Of a stretch of DNA of 64,000 nucleotides, positions 9,402-17,667 are shown one piece after another. The stretch covers positions 186,001 through 250,000 of the forward strand of contig NZ_QUBR01000001.1 in the NCBI RefSeq assembly GCF_003586285.1. The letters run 5' to 3'. The position numbers were made by a program, and so were the translations under genes. The notes under the pieces are model-generated. The model saw only the letters and a program-made list of their open reading frames with translations, did no database searches and had not been told where the DNA came from. The stretch comes from Aeromicrobium endophyticum. Its GTDB lineage: Bacteria; Actinomycetota; Actinomycetes; Propionibacteriales; Nocardioidaceae. Within the stretch, counting starts at the first letter, position 1, and the number at the start of each line of letters is the position of its first letter.

Positions 9402-10288
9402 TGGCGCGGCTGGCCGTGATCAAGACGTACAAGCTCTACGTGGGAGGTGCCTTCCCGCGATCGGAGTCGGGCCGCACCTACCAGGTTCGTGACGAGAAGG
9501 GAACGCTCATGGCCAATGCCGCCCTGGCATCTCGCAAGGACGCCCGCAACGCCGTCGTGGCCGCTCGTGCCGGCTTCGGCCGCTGGTCGGGGGCGACGCC
9601 CTACAACCGTGGCCAGGTGCTCTACCGCATCGCCGAGATGATGGAGGCACGGCGCAGCGAGCTGGTCGACCTGATCGTCTCGTCGCGAGGCCTGTCGGCC
9701 GCGCAGGCCCGGTCGGAGGTCGACGCGTCGATCGACCGCGTCGTCCACTTCGCCGGCTGGACCGACAAGCTGCCGGCGGTGTTCGGCGGCGCCAACGCCG
9801 TCTCCGGGCCCTACTTCAGCTACTCGGCGCCCGAGCCGTGCGGCGTCGTGGCCGTCGCGGCCCCCGACGAATCGCCGCTGCTGCCGCTCGTGTCGGTCGT
9901 GCTGCCGGCACTGGCCGCCGGCAACAGCGTCGTCGTGGTGGCCTCCGAGGCCGATCCGTGCGTGGCCGTCACGTTCGCCGAGATCCTGGCCACCAGCGAC
10001 GTCCCGGCCGGTGTCGTCAACGTGCTCACCGGACGCCACGGCGAGATCATGCCGTGGCTGGCGTCGCACGCCGACGTCGACGGTCTCGACCTCACGGGCG
10101 TCCCGGCCGCCGAGCGTCAGCAGCTCGAGGTCGCCGCCGCCCAGACCGTCACGCGGGTGCACGCGCCGCACCGGGCGCCCGACTTCACGGCGACGCCCGG
10201 CACCGCCCGCATGCGGGCCTTCCTCGAGACCAAGACCGTGTGGCACCCGGTCGGCGCGGTCTCGTTGACCGGCGGCTCGTCGTACTGA
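9401..10288 (+). CDS. Half-length aldehyde dehydrogenase paralogue without the catalytic cysteine domain
   Basis: A 295-residue protein matching only the N-terminal part of aldehyde dehydrogenases: ELYVGG-type start, an arginine-rich helix region, and the nucleotide-binding segment (GVVAVAAPDESPLLPL, LPALAAGNSVVVVA, DVPAGVVNVLTG). It then departs from the fold and ends in ETKTVWHPVG. There is no LELGG glutamate and no GQxC cysteine, so it should not be an aldehyde dehydrogenase by itself. It overlaps the preceding gene by TGATG and has normal codon use, so it is more likely a conserved partner or regulatory subunit than a decaying fragment. I recall similar tandem pairs beside deoC in other actinobacteria but could not check this. 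Confidence 0.8.
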   Translation: MARLAVIKTYKLYVGGAFPRSESGRTYQVRDEKGTLMANAALASRKDARNAVVAARAGFGRWSGATPYNRGQVLYRIAEMMEARRSELVDLIVSSRGLSAAQARSEVDASIDRVVHFAGWTDKLPAVFGGANAVSGPYFSYSAPEPCGVVAVAAPDESPLLPLVSVVLPALAAGNSVVVVASEADPCVAVTFAEILATSDVPAGVVNVLTGRHGEIMPWLASHADVDGLDLTGVPAAERQQLEVAAAQTVTRVHAPHRAPDFTATPGTARMRAFLETKTVWHPVGAVSLTGGSSY

Positions 10289-10312
10289 GCCGCTACCGCC
10301 TCGCCGGGACCG

Positions 10313-10768
10313 TCACGACGTCATGAGCAACGTGACGGTCTCGGCGACGCAGGCCGGCTTGTCGGTGCCGCGGATCTCGATGGTGTGCTGCAGCGTGACC
10401 TGCTGACCCTTCTCGATGTCGGTGACGTCGAGCATCGCGACGCTGCTGCGCACTTTCGACCTCACCGTCACGGGCGAGACGAACCGCACCTTGTTGAGGC
10501 CGTAGTTGACGCGCGCCATGTCGCCGGCGAAGGCGAACACCTGGGCGCCGAGGAACGGGATGAGCGACAGCGTGAGGTAGCCGTGGGCGATCGTCGCGCC
10601 GAACGGGCCGTCGGCCGCGCGCTCGGGGTCGACGTGGATCCACTGCCGGTCGCCGGTCGCGTCGGCGAACATGTCGATGCGATCCTGCGTGATGCCGATC
10701 CACTCGCTGACGCCGAGCTCCTCCCCCACTGCCGCGGCGATCTCGGTGCTGTCGTTGAACATGCGCAT
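10313..10768 (-). CDS. MaoC-like (R)-enoyl-CoA hydratase family protein
   Basis: A 151-residue single hot-dog-fold protein. The hydratase-2 motif is clear: FADATGDRQWIHVD with catalytic Asp40 and His45, followed by the GATIAHGYLTLSL helix. Such proteins hydrate trans-2-enoyl-CoA thioesters. It lies 9 bases after deoA on the same strand and converges on the aldehyde dehydrogenase operon 24 bases away. Its link to nucleoside use is unclear; it may just share the transcript. Confidence 0.88.
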   Translation of the reverse strand: MRMFNDSTEIAAAVGEELGVSEWIGITQDRIDMFADATGDRQWIHVDPERAADGPFGATIAHGYLTLSLIPFLGAQVFAFAGDMARVNYGLNKVRFVSPVTVRSKVRSSVAMLDVTDIEKGQQVTLQHTIEIRGTDKPACVAETVTLLMTS

Positions 10769-10777
10769 CGCTCGAAC

Positions 10778-12079
10778 CTAACCGATCCGGTCGAGGACCA
10801 CACCCGTCGTGCCGCCGAACGCCTCGCCGATGTCGTAACCGCCCTGCAGGGCCGCCACGGCGCGGTCGAACCGCTCGGGCGTGTCGGTGTGCAGCGTCAT
10901 GAGCGGCTGTCCGGCCGTGACGGCGTCGCCCGGCTTGGCGTGCATCACGACACCGGCCGCGACCTGCACCTGCTCGCCGGGCCGCGACCGGCCCGCGCCG
11001 AGGCGCCAGGCGGCGACGCCGACGCTCATGGCGTCGAGGCGCGTGAGGACGCCCGACGCGGGCGCCGTGACGACGTGGGTCTCCTTGGCCGTCGGCAGCG
11101 GGGCGTCGGGGTCGCCGCCCTGGGCCGAGATCATGCGCTTCCAGACGTCCATCGCCGCCCCGGAGGCCAGCACGTCGGCCGGGTCCTTGTCGTCGCGCCC
11201 GGCGGCGGCCAGCATCTCGCGGGCCAGCGCGACGGTCAGCTCGACGACGTCGGCGGGGCCACCACCGGAGAGCACCTCGACCGACTCGGCGACCTCGCAG
11301 GCGTTGCCGGCGGTGAGGCCGAGCGGCGTGGACATGTCGGTGAGCAGCGCGACGGTGCGCACACCGGCGTCGGTGCCGAGCGCCACCATGGTCTCGGCCA
11401 GCTCGCGGGCCTGCTCGAGATCCTTCATGAACGCACCGGTGCCGGCCTTGACGTCCAGCACCAGCGACCCCGTGCCCTCGGCGATCTTCTTGCTCATGAT
11501 CGAGCTGGCGATCAGGGGGATGGCCTCGACGGTGCCCGTGACGTCGCGCAGCGCGTAGAGCTTCTTGTCGGCCGGGGCCAGGCCCGCACCCGCAGCGCAG
11601 ATGACGGCACCGACGTCCTCGAGCTGCGCCATCATCTCGTCGTTGGTGAGCGCGGCGCGCCAGCCGGGGATGGCCTCGAGCTTGTCGAGCGTCCCGCCGG
11701 TGTGCCCTAGCCCGCGTCCGGACAGCTGCGGGACGGCGACGCCGCAGGCCGCCACCAACGGGGCGAGCGGCAGGGTGATCTTGTCGCCGACACCGCCGGT
11801 CGAGTGCTTGTCGGACGTCGGCCACGACAGCGACGAGAAGTCCATCCGCTCGCCGCTGGCGATCATCGCGGCCGTCCAGCGACTGATCTCGCGGCGGTCC
11901 ATGCCGTTGAGCAGGATCGCCATGGCCAGCGCGGCCATCTGCTCGTCGGCGACGACGCCGCGGGTGTAGGCGTCGACGACCCAGTCGATCTGGGGGTCGG
12001 TCAGGGCGTGCCGGTCGCGCTTGGCGGCGATGACCTCGACGGCGTCGAAGGCCTCGGTGCTGGTGGAGCCTGTGGTCAT
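10778..12079 (-). CDS. deoA: Thymidine phosphorylase
   Basis: A 433-residue pyrimidine-nucleoside phosphorylase that splits (deoxy)thymidine or (deoxy)uridine with phosphate into the base and (deoxy)ribose-1-phosphate. The family phosphate-binding signature KHSTGGVGDK is at residues 91-100, with the AGTGAFMKDLEQA region and the C-terminal barrel-sandwich domain complete. The ATG at 12079 has an AGG-rich leader 14 bases after the P450 stop. It works between Cdd (cytidine to uridine) and DeoC; a phosphopentomutase, needed to make deoxyribose-5-phosphate, is not in this window. Confidence 0.95.
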   Translation of the reverse strand: MTTGSTSTEAFDAVEVIAAKRDRHALTDPQIDWVVDAYTRGVVADEQMAALAMAILLNGMDRREISRWTAAMIASGERMDFSSLSWPTSDKHSTGGVGDKITLPLAPLVAACGVAVPQLSGRGLGHTGGTLDKLEAIPGWRAALTNDEMMAQLEDVGAVICAAGAGLAPADKKLYALRDVTGTVEAIPLIASSIMSKKIAEGTGSLVLDVKAGTGAFMKDLEQARELAETMVALGTDAGVRTVALLTDMSTPLGLTAGNACEVAESVEVLSGGGPADVVELTVALAREMLAAAGRDDKDPADVLASGAAMDVWKRMISAQGGDPDAPLPTAKETHVVTAPASGVLTRLDAMSVGVAAWRLGAGRSRPGEQVQVAAGVVMHAKPGDAVTAGQPLMTLHTDTPERFDRAVAALQGGYDIGEAFGGTTGVVLDRIG

Positions 12080-12093
12080 GGGGACCTCCGGGG

Positions 12094-13287
12094 TCAGGAA
12101 GAGACGGGGATGCTCTCGTAGCCGCGCAGCACCCAGGTCGGGCGACGCGGCGACTCCCCCGCCAGGGTGAGCGTGGGGAACCGGTCGAGCAGGGCACGGA
12201 TGCTGATCTGCAGCTCGAGGCGGGCCAGCGGGGCGCCCAGGCAGAAGTGCAGGCCCATGCCGAAGCCGACGTGGGGATTGGGGTCGCGGCCGACGTCGAA
12301 GACGTCGGCGTCCGTGAAGACCGCGGCGTCGCGGTTGGCCGAGCCCATCAGGCACGCGATCTTCTGGCCGGATTGCACCAGCTGGCCCGACACCTCGACG
12401 TCGGACGTCGCGGTGCGCTCGAACAGCTGCAGGGGCGCGTCGAAGCGGATGAGCTCCTCGAGCGCCGTCTCGACCGAGACCTCGCCCGACGTGAGGCAGG
12501 CCATCTGGTCGGGGTGCTCGAGCAGCGCGTGGAAGCCGTTGCCGAAGACGTTGACCGACGCCTCGTGCCCCGCGTTCAGCAGCAGGACGACCGAGGCCAC
12601 GAGCTCGTCGTCGCTGAGCTTCGAGCCCTCGTCGCGCGCCTCGATGAGATCGGTGATGAGATCGTCGCCCGGCGACGAGCGTCGCTGCTCGACGACACCG
12701 CGGACGTAGTCGGAGAACGCCGTGCTGGCCTCGATCGCCGCGGCCTTGGTGAGGGCGCCGACGCCCGGCTCGTACATGTGCACGATGGCCTGCGACCAGT
12801 CGCGCAGCTTCGCGTGGTCGTCGCGGGGCACGCCCAGCAGATCGGCGATGACGTACACCGGCATCGGCTCGGCGTAGTCGCCGAGCAGGTCGAACGTCTC
12901 GCCCGGGTCGCCCGGCAGGTCGGCGACCATCGAGGCCGCCAGCGCCTCGATGCGTGGCCGCATGCGCTCGACGTGCCCGCGGCCAAAGGCTGCCGCGACC
13001 AGGCGACGCAACCGCGTGTGCGTCGGGGGCTCGTTCTCCATCATCTGGTTGCGGTGCAGGGCGTTGAACGGCTCCATCTGCGAGGCCGGCTCCCAGTCGG
13101 TCCACAGGCGTCCGAACGCGCGGTTGCGCAGCACCTGGCTGACCGAGTCGTGCGTCGTGGCGAGCCACGTGCCCATCGGCTCGTGCCACAGCACCGGACC
13201 GCTCTCGCGCAGCGACGCCAGCACCGGGTAGGGATCGTCGATGAAGGCCGGAGCCCCGGGGTCGAGCTGCACGGCGTACTGCGTCAC
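12094..13287 (-). CDS. Cytochrome P450
   Basis: A 397-residue soluble bacterial P450. The haem-binding motif GFGMGLHFCLG (thiolate Cys349), the K-helix ExxR (Glu278-Arg281) and an I-helix AGHEAS (239-244) are visible. The I-helix normally reads AGxxT; here the oxygen-activating Thr position is Ala followed by Ser, so proton delivery may differ. The GTG start at 13287 overlaps the cdd stop by 4 bases, so it is translationally coupled in a nucleoside salvage operon. No ferredoxin or reductase gene lies nearby. The substrate is unknown. Confidence 0.92.
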   Translation of the reverse strand: MTQYAVQLDPGAPAFIDDPYPVLASLRESGPVLWHEPMGTWLATTHDSVSQVLRNRAFGRLWTDWEPASQMEPFNALHRNQMMENEPPTHTRLRRLVAAAFGRGHVERMRPRIEALAASMVADLPGDPGETFDLLGDYAEPMPVYVIADLLGVPRDDHAKLRDWSQAIVHMYEPGVGALTKAAAIEASTAFSDYVRGVVEQRRSSPGDDLITDLIEARDEGSKLSDDELVASVVLLLNAGHEASVNVFGNGFHALLEHPDQMACLTSGEVSVETALEELIRFDAPLQLFERTATSDVEVSGQLVQSGQKIACLMGSANRDAAVFTDADVFDVGRDPNPHVGFGMGLHFCLGAPLARLELQISIRALLDRFPTLTLAGESPRRPTWVLRGYESIPVSS

Positions 13288-13715
13288 TGTGCGAGGTCGC
13301 TCGCGTCGAAGGCGTCGGGCAGCACGTCGTTCATGGTCTTGACGCCGCTGGGCGTCATGAGCTGCATCTCGGGCCCGCCGTTCTCCCACAGCAGCTGGCG
13401 GCAGCGACCGCACGGCATCAGGGCCGCGCCCTGCGCGTCGACGCACGCCACCGCGACCAGACGACCGCCGCCGGTGGAGTGCAGCGCCGAGACCATGCCG
13501 CACTCGGCGCACAGCGCGACGCCGTAGGCGGCGTTCTCGACGTTGCAGCCGAGCACGACCCGGCCGTCGTCGACCAGGCCCGCGACACCCACCTTGTAGC
13601 CCGAGTACGGCGCGTAGGCGCGCCCCATCACCTCGGTGGCGTACTTGGTGAGGGCCGCCCAGTCGACCGGGTCGCCCGGACCGTTGATGCCCAGTGTTCC
13701 CACGCTCGTCGCCAT
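13284..13715 (-). CDS. cdd: Cytidine deaminase
   Basis: A 143-residue tetrameric-type, zinc-dependent cytidine deaminase converting (deoxy)cytidine to (deoxy)uridine. The catalytic CAE (Cys69-Glu71) follows CNVENAAYG, and PCGRC (101-105) supplies the other zinc ligands. The ATG at 13715 overlaps the upstream permease stop by one base and the gene overlaps the P450 start by four, so it sits inside a tightly coupled uptake and catabolism operon. Confidence 0.95.
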   Translation of the reverse strand: MATSVGTLGINGPGDPVDWAALTKYATEVMGRAYAPYSGYKVGVAGLVDDGRVVLGCNVENAAYGVALCAECGMVSALHSTGGGRLVAVACVDAQGAALMPCGRCRQLLWENGGPEMQLMTPSGVKTMNDVLPDAFDASDLAQ

Positions 13716-14953
13716 CAGCCAGCACTCCCTCGTCGATATGACTTGCCATCTGCGGCCGGCATGCGGAGTCGTTGAGATCCGAGCGCCAGCACGAACATCG
13801 TCGTGACGTACGGCGTCATGACCGTGAACTCGCGCGGCACGCTGTCGGTGAGCAGGAACCACGCCATGACGAGCGCCCCTGCCGCCGCGACGACGAGCGC
13901 ACCCTTGACCTGCTTGCGGCAGGCCCGCCAGGCCGCGAACATCAGCAGGCCGATCGCCACGAGCAGCAGCAGCGAGTGCACCGACTGGGTGTCGCGCAGG
14001 CGCAGGGAGTCGGTGTAGCCGAACGTCAGCGCGCCGGCCAGCAGACCGCCGGGGCGCCAGTTGCCGAAGATCATCGCCGCGAGGCCGATGTAGCCGCGAC
14101 CGCCGGTCTGCCCCGTGCTGAAGCCGCTGGACGCCACCAGGGCCAGGAAGCCGCCGCCGATGCCGGCCAGGGCTCCCGAGATGAGCACCGCGACGTACTT
14201 GTAGAGGTACACGTTGACGCCGAGCGTCTCGGCGGCCTGCGGGTTCTCACCGCACGAGCGCAGGCGCAGGCCGAACGAGGTGCGCCACAGCACGAGGGCC
14301 GAGATGATCACGAGCGCGAAGATCAGCAGGCTCAGCGTCGAGATGTTCGTCGTCAGCGCCTGGATGACCGAGGCGACGTCGGAGACGAAGAACCAGTGCT
14401 GGTCGGAGATCGTGTTGGCCAGGTCGGAGACGCCCGGGATCGTGACCTGCGCCGGAGCCTCGAGCCCGTTGAGCTGGCGGGGACCGCCGCCCTCGTACTC
14501 GGGGAAGACCGCCTCGGCGAGGTACGTCGCGGCGCCGGCACCGATCAGGTTGATCGCGACGCCCGACACGATGTGGTCGACGCCGAACGTGACCGTCGCG
14601 ATGGCGTGCAGCAGGCCACCGACGAGGCCCAGCAGAGCAGCACCGAGGATGCCGACCCATGGGCCGTAGTGGTAGGTGAAGAACGCCGCGCCCCACGTGC
14701 CGAGGATCATCTGGCCCTCGAGGCCGATGTTGACGACGCCGGCGCGCTCGGCCCACAGACCGCCCAGCGCCGCGGCGAGGATCGGGCACGTCGCGATGAT
14801 GGCCGCGCGGATCGTGCCGGCGCCCGTCAGGTCGTCGGTGTCGGTGATGATGCGCACGAACGACACCACGCCGATGCCGATCAGGCCGATGTAGAGCCAG
14901 CTCTTGGTGAGCCGCTCGACGATCGTGCTCCGCTGCGCGGTCGCGGCGCTCAT
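13715..14953 (-). CDS. Nucleoside ABC transporter permease (second subunit, NupQ-like)
   Basis: A 412-residue BPD_transp_2-family permease with about nine to ten membrane segments. The AERAGVVNIGLEGQMILG segment is the hallmark of the permeases that pair with BmpA/NupN lipoproteins, and LRSCGENPQAAETLGVNV is the coupling-helix region. It overlaps the partner permease by 4 bases and cdd by one. With the ATPase and BmpA it should form a purine/pyrimidine nucleoside importer, as for NupNOPQ of Bacillus subtilis. Confidence 0.9.
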   Translation of the reverse strand: MSAATAQRSTIVERLTKSWLYIGLIGIGVVSFVRIITDTDDLTGAGTIRAAIIATCPILAAALGGLWAERAGVVNIGLEGQMILGTWGAAFFTYHYGPWVGILGAALLGLVGGLLHAIATVTFGVDHIVSGVAINLIGAGAATYLAEAVFPEYEGGGPRQLNGLEAPAQVTIPGVSDLANTISDQHWFFVSDVASVIQALTTNISTLSLLIFALVIISALVLWRTSFGLRLRSCGENPQAAETLGVNVYLYKYVAVLISGALAGIGGGFLALVASSGFSTGQTGGRGYIGLAAMIFGNWRPGGLLAGALTFGYTDSLRLRDTQSVHSLLLLVAIGLLMFAAWRACRKQVKGALVVAAAGALVMAWFLLTDSVPREFTVMTPYVTTMFVLALGSQRLRMPAADGKSYRRGSAG

Positions 14954-16038
14954 GCCGTCGCTCCCGTCGTGGCGGTCAGCTCACGGCTGACCGCTCGTTG
15001 CTCGAGGCGCGTGCGCCAGCGGCGCACCACCTCGTAGGTGACGACGACCGCCAGCACGGCGACTCCCTGGGTGATCTGGACGATGCTCGGCGACACGTCG
15101 GTGCCGAACGTGAGGTCGTTGGACTTGACCGAGAGGAAGGCGAACAGCAGGGCGCCGAACAGCATGCCGATCGGACGGTTGCGGCCGAGCAGCGCCACGG
15201 CGATGCCGAGGAAGCCCAGGCCGACCTGGAAGGACGTGCCGTAGTTGCGCGCGCCGCCGAACAGCGCCGGCATCCAGATCAGACCTGCGACGGCACCTGA
15301 CAGCATCATCGAGATCACGATCATCCGCTTGGGGTTGATGCCGCTGGCGAGGGCGGCGCTCTCGGACTGGCCGCTGGCCCGCAGGTCGAAGCCGAAGCGC
15401 GTCTTGTTGAGCAGCGCCCAGAAGCCGACGCCGACCAGCACCGCGACGATGGCCAGCGCCCAGATGTCGCCGTCGCGGTCCTCGAACGGCGACCATCCGC
15501 CGAGCGTGGTGCCCGAGGGCAGGTTCTTGGTGTGGACGCTGTTGCCCTCCTTGACCCCGTAGTTGTTGAGGAAGTAGCCGACCAGCGTCACGGCGATCGC
15601 GTTGAGCATGATCGTCGAGATGACCTCGCTGACGCCGCGCGTGGCGCGCAGGACGCCCGCGATGCCGGCCCAGGCAGCGCCGACGACCATCGCCACGACG
15701 AGCGAGGCGGCCACGTTGGCGAACCCGCCGAGGTACGCGGCACCGGCGAACGTCGCGGCCGAGAAGGAGGCGATCGTGTACTGACCCTCGAGGCCGATGT
15801 TGAACAGCCCCATGCGGAAGCCGATCGCCGCGGCGACCGCGGCGATGTAGATCATCGCGGTCTGGTTGACGATGTCGACGCGCAGGCGCGGCTTGGGCAC
15901 CTCGAACATCGTCGACCAGAACTCGCCCGGCGAGCTGCCCACCGCGGCGATGACCAGGGTCGTCACGAGGATGCTGAGCACGATGGCGATGGCGGGTGCC
16001 AGCAACGCCAGACCCACCGACTTCAGACGGCCGTTCAT
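14950..16038 (-). CDS. Nucleoside ABC transporter permease (first subunit, NupP-like)
   Basis: A 362-residue membrane permease paired with the preceding one. It has about eight to nine hydrophobic segments, the FRMGLFNIGLEGQYTIAS signature, and the coupling motif LRASGQSESAALASGI. The ATG at 16038 overlaps the ATPase stop by 4 bases. Two non-identical permeases plus one double ATPase is the standard layout of BmpA-type nucleoside importers. Confidence 0.9.
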   Translation of the reverse strand: MNGRLKSVGLALLAPAIAIVLSILVTTLVIAAVGSSPGEFWSTMFEVPKPRLRVDIVNQTAMIYIAAVAAAIGFRMGLFNIGLEGQYTIASFSAATFAGAAYLGGFANVAASLVVAMVVGAAWAGIAGVLRATRGVSEVISTIMLNAIAVTLVGYFLNNYGVKEGNSVHTKNLPSGTTLGGWSPFEDRDGDIWALAIVAVLVGVGFWALLNKTRFGFDLRASGQSESAALASGINPKRMIVISMMLSGAVAGLIWMPALFGGARNYGTSFQVGLGFLGIAVALLGRNRPIGMLFGALLFAFLSVKSNDLTFGTDVSPSIVQITQGVAVLAVVVTYEVVRRWRTRLEQRAVSRELTATTGATA

Positions 16039-17543
16039 GCCGCCCCTCCTGTCATCGCGGTACCGAGGTCTTGCGGGGTGACGCTCGACGGATCGAAGGT
16101 GCCGACGAAGCGTCCGCGGAGGATGACCTGGATGGTGTCGGACAGGCCGATCAGCTCGTCGAGGTCGGCCGAGACCAGCAGCACGGCCAGCCCGTTGCGA
16201 CGGGCGCGCTTGATGTGGTCCCAGATCGCCGCCTGCGCGCCGACGTCGACGCCGCGGGTGGGGTGCGAGGCGATGAGCAGCACGGGGTCGCCGCTCATCT
16301 CGCGTCCGACGATCAGCTTCTGCTGGTTGCCGCCCGACAGAGCCCGCGAGGGGGTGTCGATGCCGGGCGCGCGGACGTCGTAGTCGGCCACGATGCGCTC
16401 GGTGTCCTTGCGGGCACCCTTGCGGTTGATCCACATGCCCTTCGAGCTCGGCGGACGTGTCTGGTGGCCCAGGATGCGGTTCTCCCACAGCGGCGCGTCG
16501 AGCAGCAGGCCGTGGCGGTGGCGGTCCTCGGGGATGTAGCCGATGCCGGCCTCGCGCAGCTGCCGCGTGTGCCAGTGGGTGACGTCCTGGTCGCCGAGCA
16601 TGATGCGACCGGACGTCGGGATGCGCATGCCCATGATGGTCTCGACCAGCTCGGCCTGGCCGTTGCCCTCGACGCCGGCGATGCCCAGCACCTCGCCCCG
16701 GCGGATGGTCAGCGACAGGTCGGTCAGCAGGTTGCGGCCGAACTCGTCGGTGAGGGTGACGTCGCTCAGCGACAGCTGAACGGTGTCGGTGACCGTCGAC
16801 TCCTCGGTCTCGGGCGACGGCAGCTCGGAGCCGACCATCAGCTCGGCCAGCTCGTGCTTGGTGGCAGTGGCCGGGTCAGCGGTGCCGACCGTGGTGCCGC
16901 GGCGCATGACCGTGATGTCGTCGGCGATCGCGAGCACCTCGTCGAGCTTGTGCGAGATGAACAGCACCGAGTTGCCGGCGGCCTTGAGCTCGCGCAGGTT
17001 CTCGAACAGTGCGTCGACCTCTTGCGGCACGAGCACCGCGGTGGGCTCGTCGAGGATGATGATGCGAGCGCCGCGATACAGCACCTTGGCGATCTCGAGG
17101 CGCTGACGGGCGGCGACGCCGAGCTTCTCGACCAGCACGTCGGGGTCGAGGTCGAAGCCGAAGCGCTCGGAGATGCGGCGGATCTCGGTGCGGGCCCCGT
17201 CGCCGATGCCGTGCAGCTTCTCGGCACCGAGCACCATGTTCTCGAGCACCGTGAGGTTGTCGGCCAGCATGAAGTGCTGGAACACCATGCCCACGCCGGC
17301 CTCGATGGCCTCGGTCGGCGACTTCAGCACGACCTGCTTGCCCTCGATCGTGATGGTGCCGTCGTCGGGACGCTGGACCCCGTACAGGATCTTCATCAGC
17401 GTCGACTTGCCGGCGCCGTTCTCGCCGATCAGGGCGTGGACGGTCCCCGGCCGGATGGTGACGTCGACGTCGTGGTTGGCGACGACACCGGGAAATCGTT
17501 TGCCGATCCCCCGCAGCTGAACCGCATCGACCTCTGACGGCAC
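16035..17543 (-). CDS. Nucleoside ABC transporter ATP-binding protein (NupO-like)
   Basis: A 502-residue tandem ATPase. Walker A of domain 1 is GENGAGKST (40-48) and Walker B reads IIILDEPTAVL; domain 2 has AGVEGNGQAEL in place of a full Walker A, the signature LSGGNQQK and the Walker B-like region ending in HPTRGVDVGAQ. I place the start at GTG 17543 because AGGGAG ends 5 bases before it; the in-frame GTG at 17549 directly abuts that ribosome-binding site. It lies downstream of bmpA behind a strong stem-loop. Confidence 0.92.
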   Translation of the reverse strand: MPSEVDAVQLRGIGKRFPGVVANHDVDVTIRPGTVHALIGENGAGKSTLMKILYGVQRPDDGTITIEGKQVVLKSPTEAIEAGVGMVFQHFMLADNLTVLENMVLGAEKLHGIGDGARTEIRRISERFGFDLDPDVLVEKLGVAARQRLEIAKVLYRGARIIILDEPTAVLVPQEVDALFENLRELKAAGNSVLFISHKLDEVLAIADDITVMRRGTTVGTADPATATKHELAELMVGSELPSPETEESTVTDTVQLSLSDVTLTDEFGRNLLTDLSLTIRRGEVLGIAGVEGNGQAELVETIMGMRIPTSGRIMLGDQDVTHWHTRQLREAGIGYIPEDRHRHGLLLDAPLWENRILGHQTRPPSSKGMWINRKGARKDTERIVADYDVRAPGIDTPSRALSGGNQQKLIVGREMSGDPVLLIASHPTRGVDVGAQAAIWDHIKRARRNGLAVLLVSADLDELIGLSDTIQVILRGRFVGTFDPSSVTPQDLGTAMTGGAA

Positions 17544-17593
17544 GGACACTCCCTACGTACGACACTCGTGGCGGACCTGGGTCCTGGACGGAA

Positions 17594-17640
17594 AGGACGA
17601 ACCTGGGCTAGACGCTACCGCGCCAGCCCAGGTTCGTCCT
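17594..17640 (-). terminator. Stem-loop between bmpA and the transporter ATPase
   Basis: A perfect 16-base inverted repeat (AGGACGAACCTGGGCT, 17594-17609, with its complement at 17625-17640) and a 15-base loop lie 27 bases after the bmpA stop. No T-run follows. In a co-directional operon it is best read as an attenuator or mRNA stabiliser that keeps the receptor in excess over the membrane subunits. Confidence 0.6.
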
Positions 17641-17667
17641 GGGGCGTTGCTGGTGCTGCTGGTGGTG

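Noticed and set aside
9401-10288. Frameshifted pseudogene of a full-length aldehyde dehydrogenase
   Set aside because: No remnant of the catalytic half (LELGG, GQxC) is found in any frame in the 24 bases before the next gene, and the frame itself is clean, so a decayed full gene is not supported.
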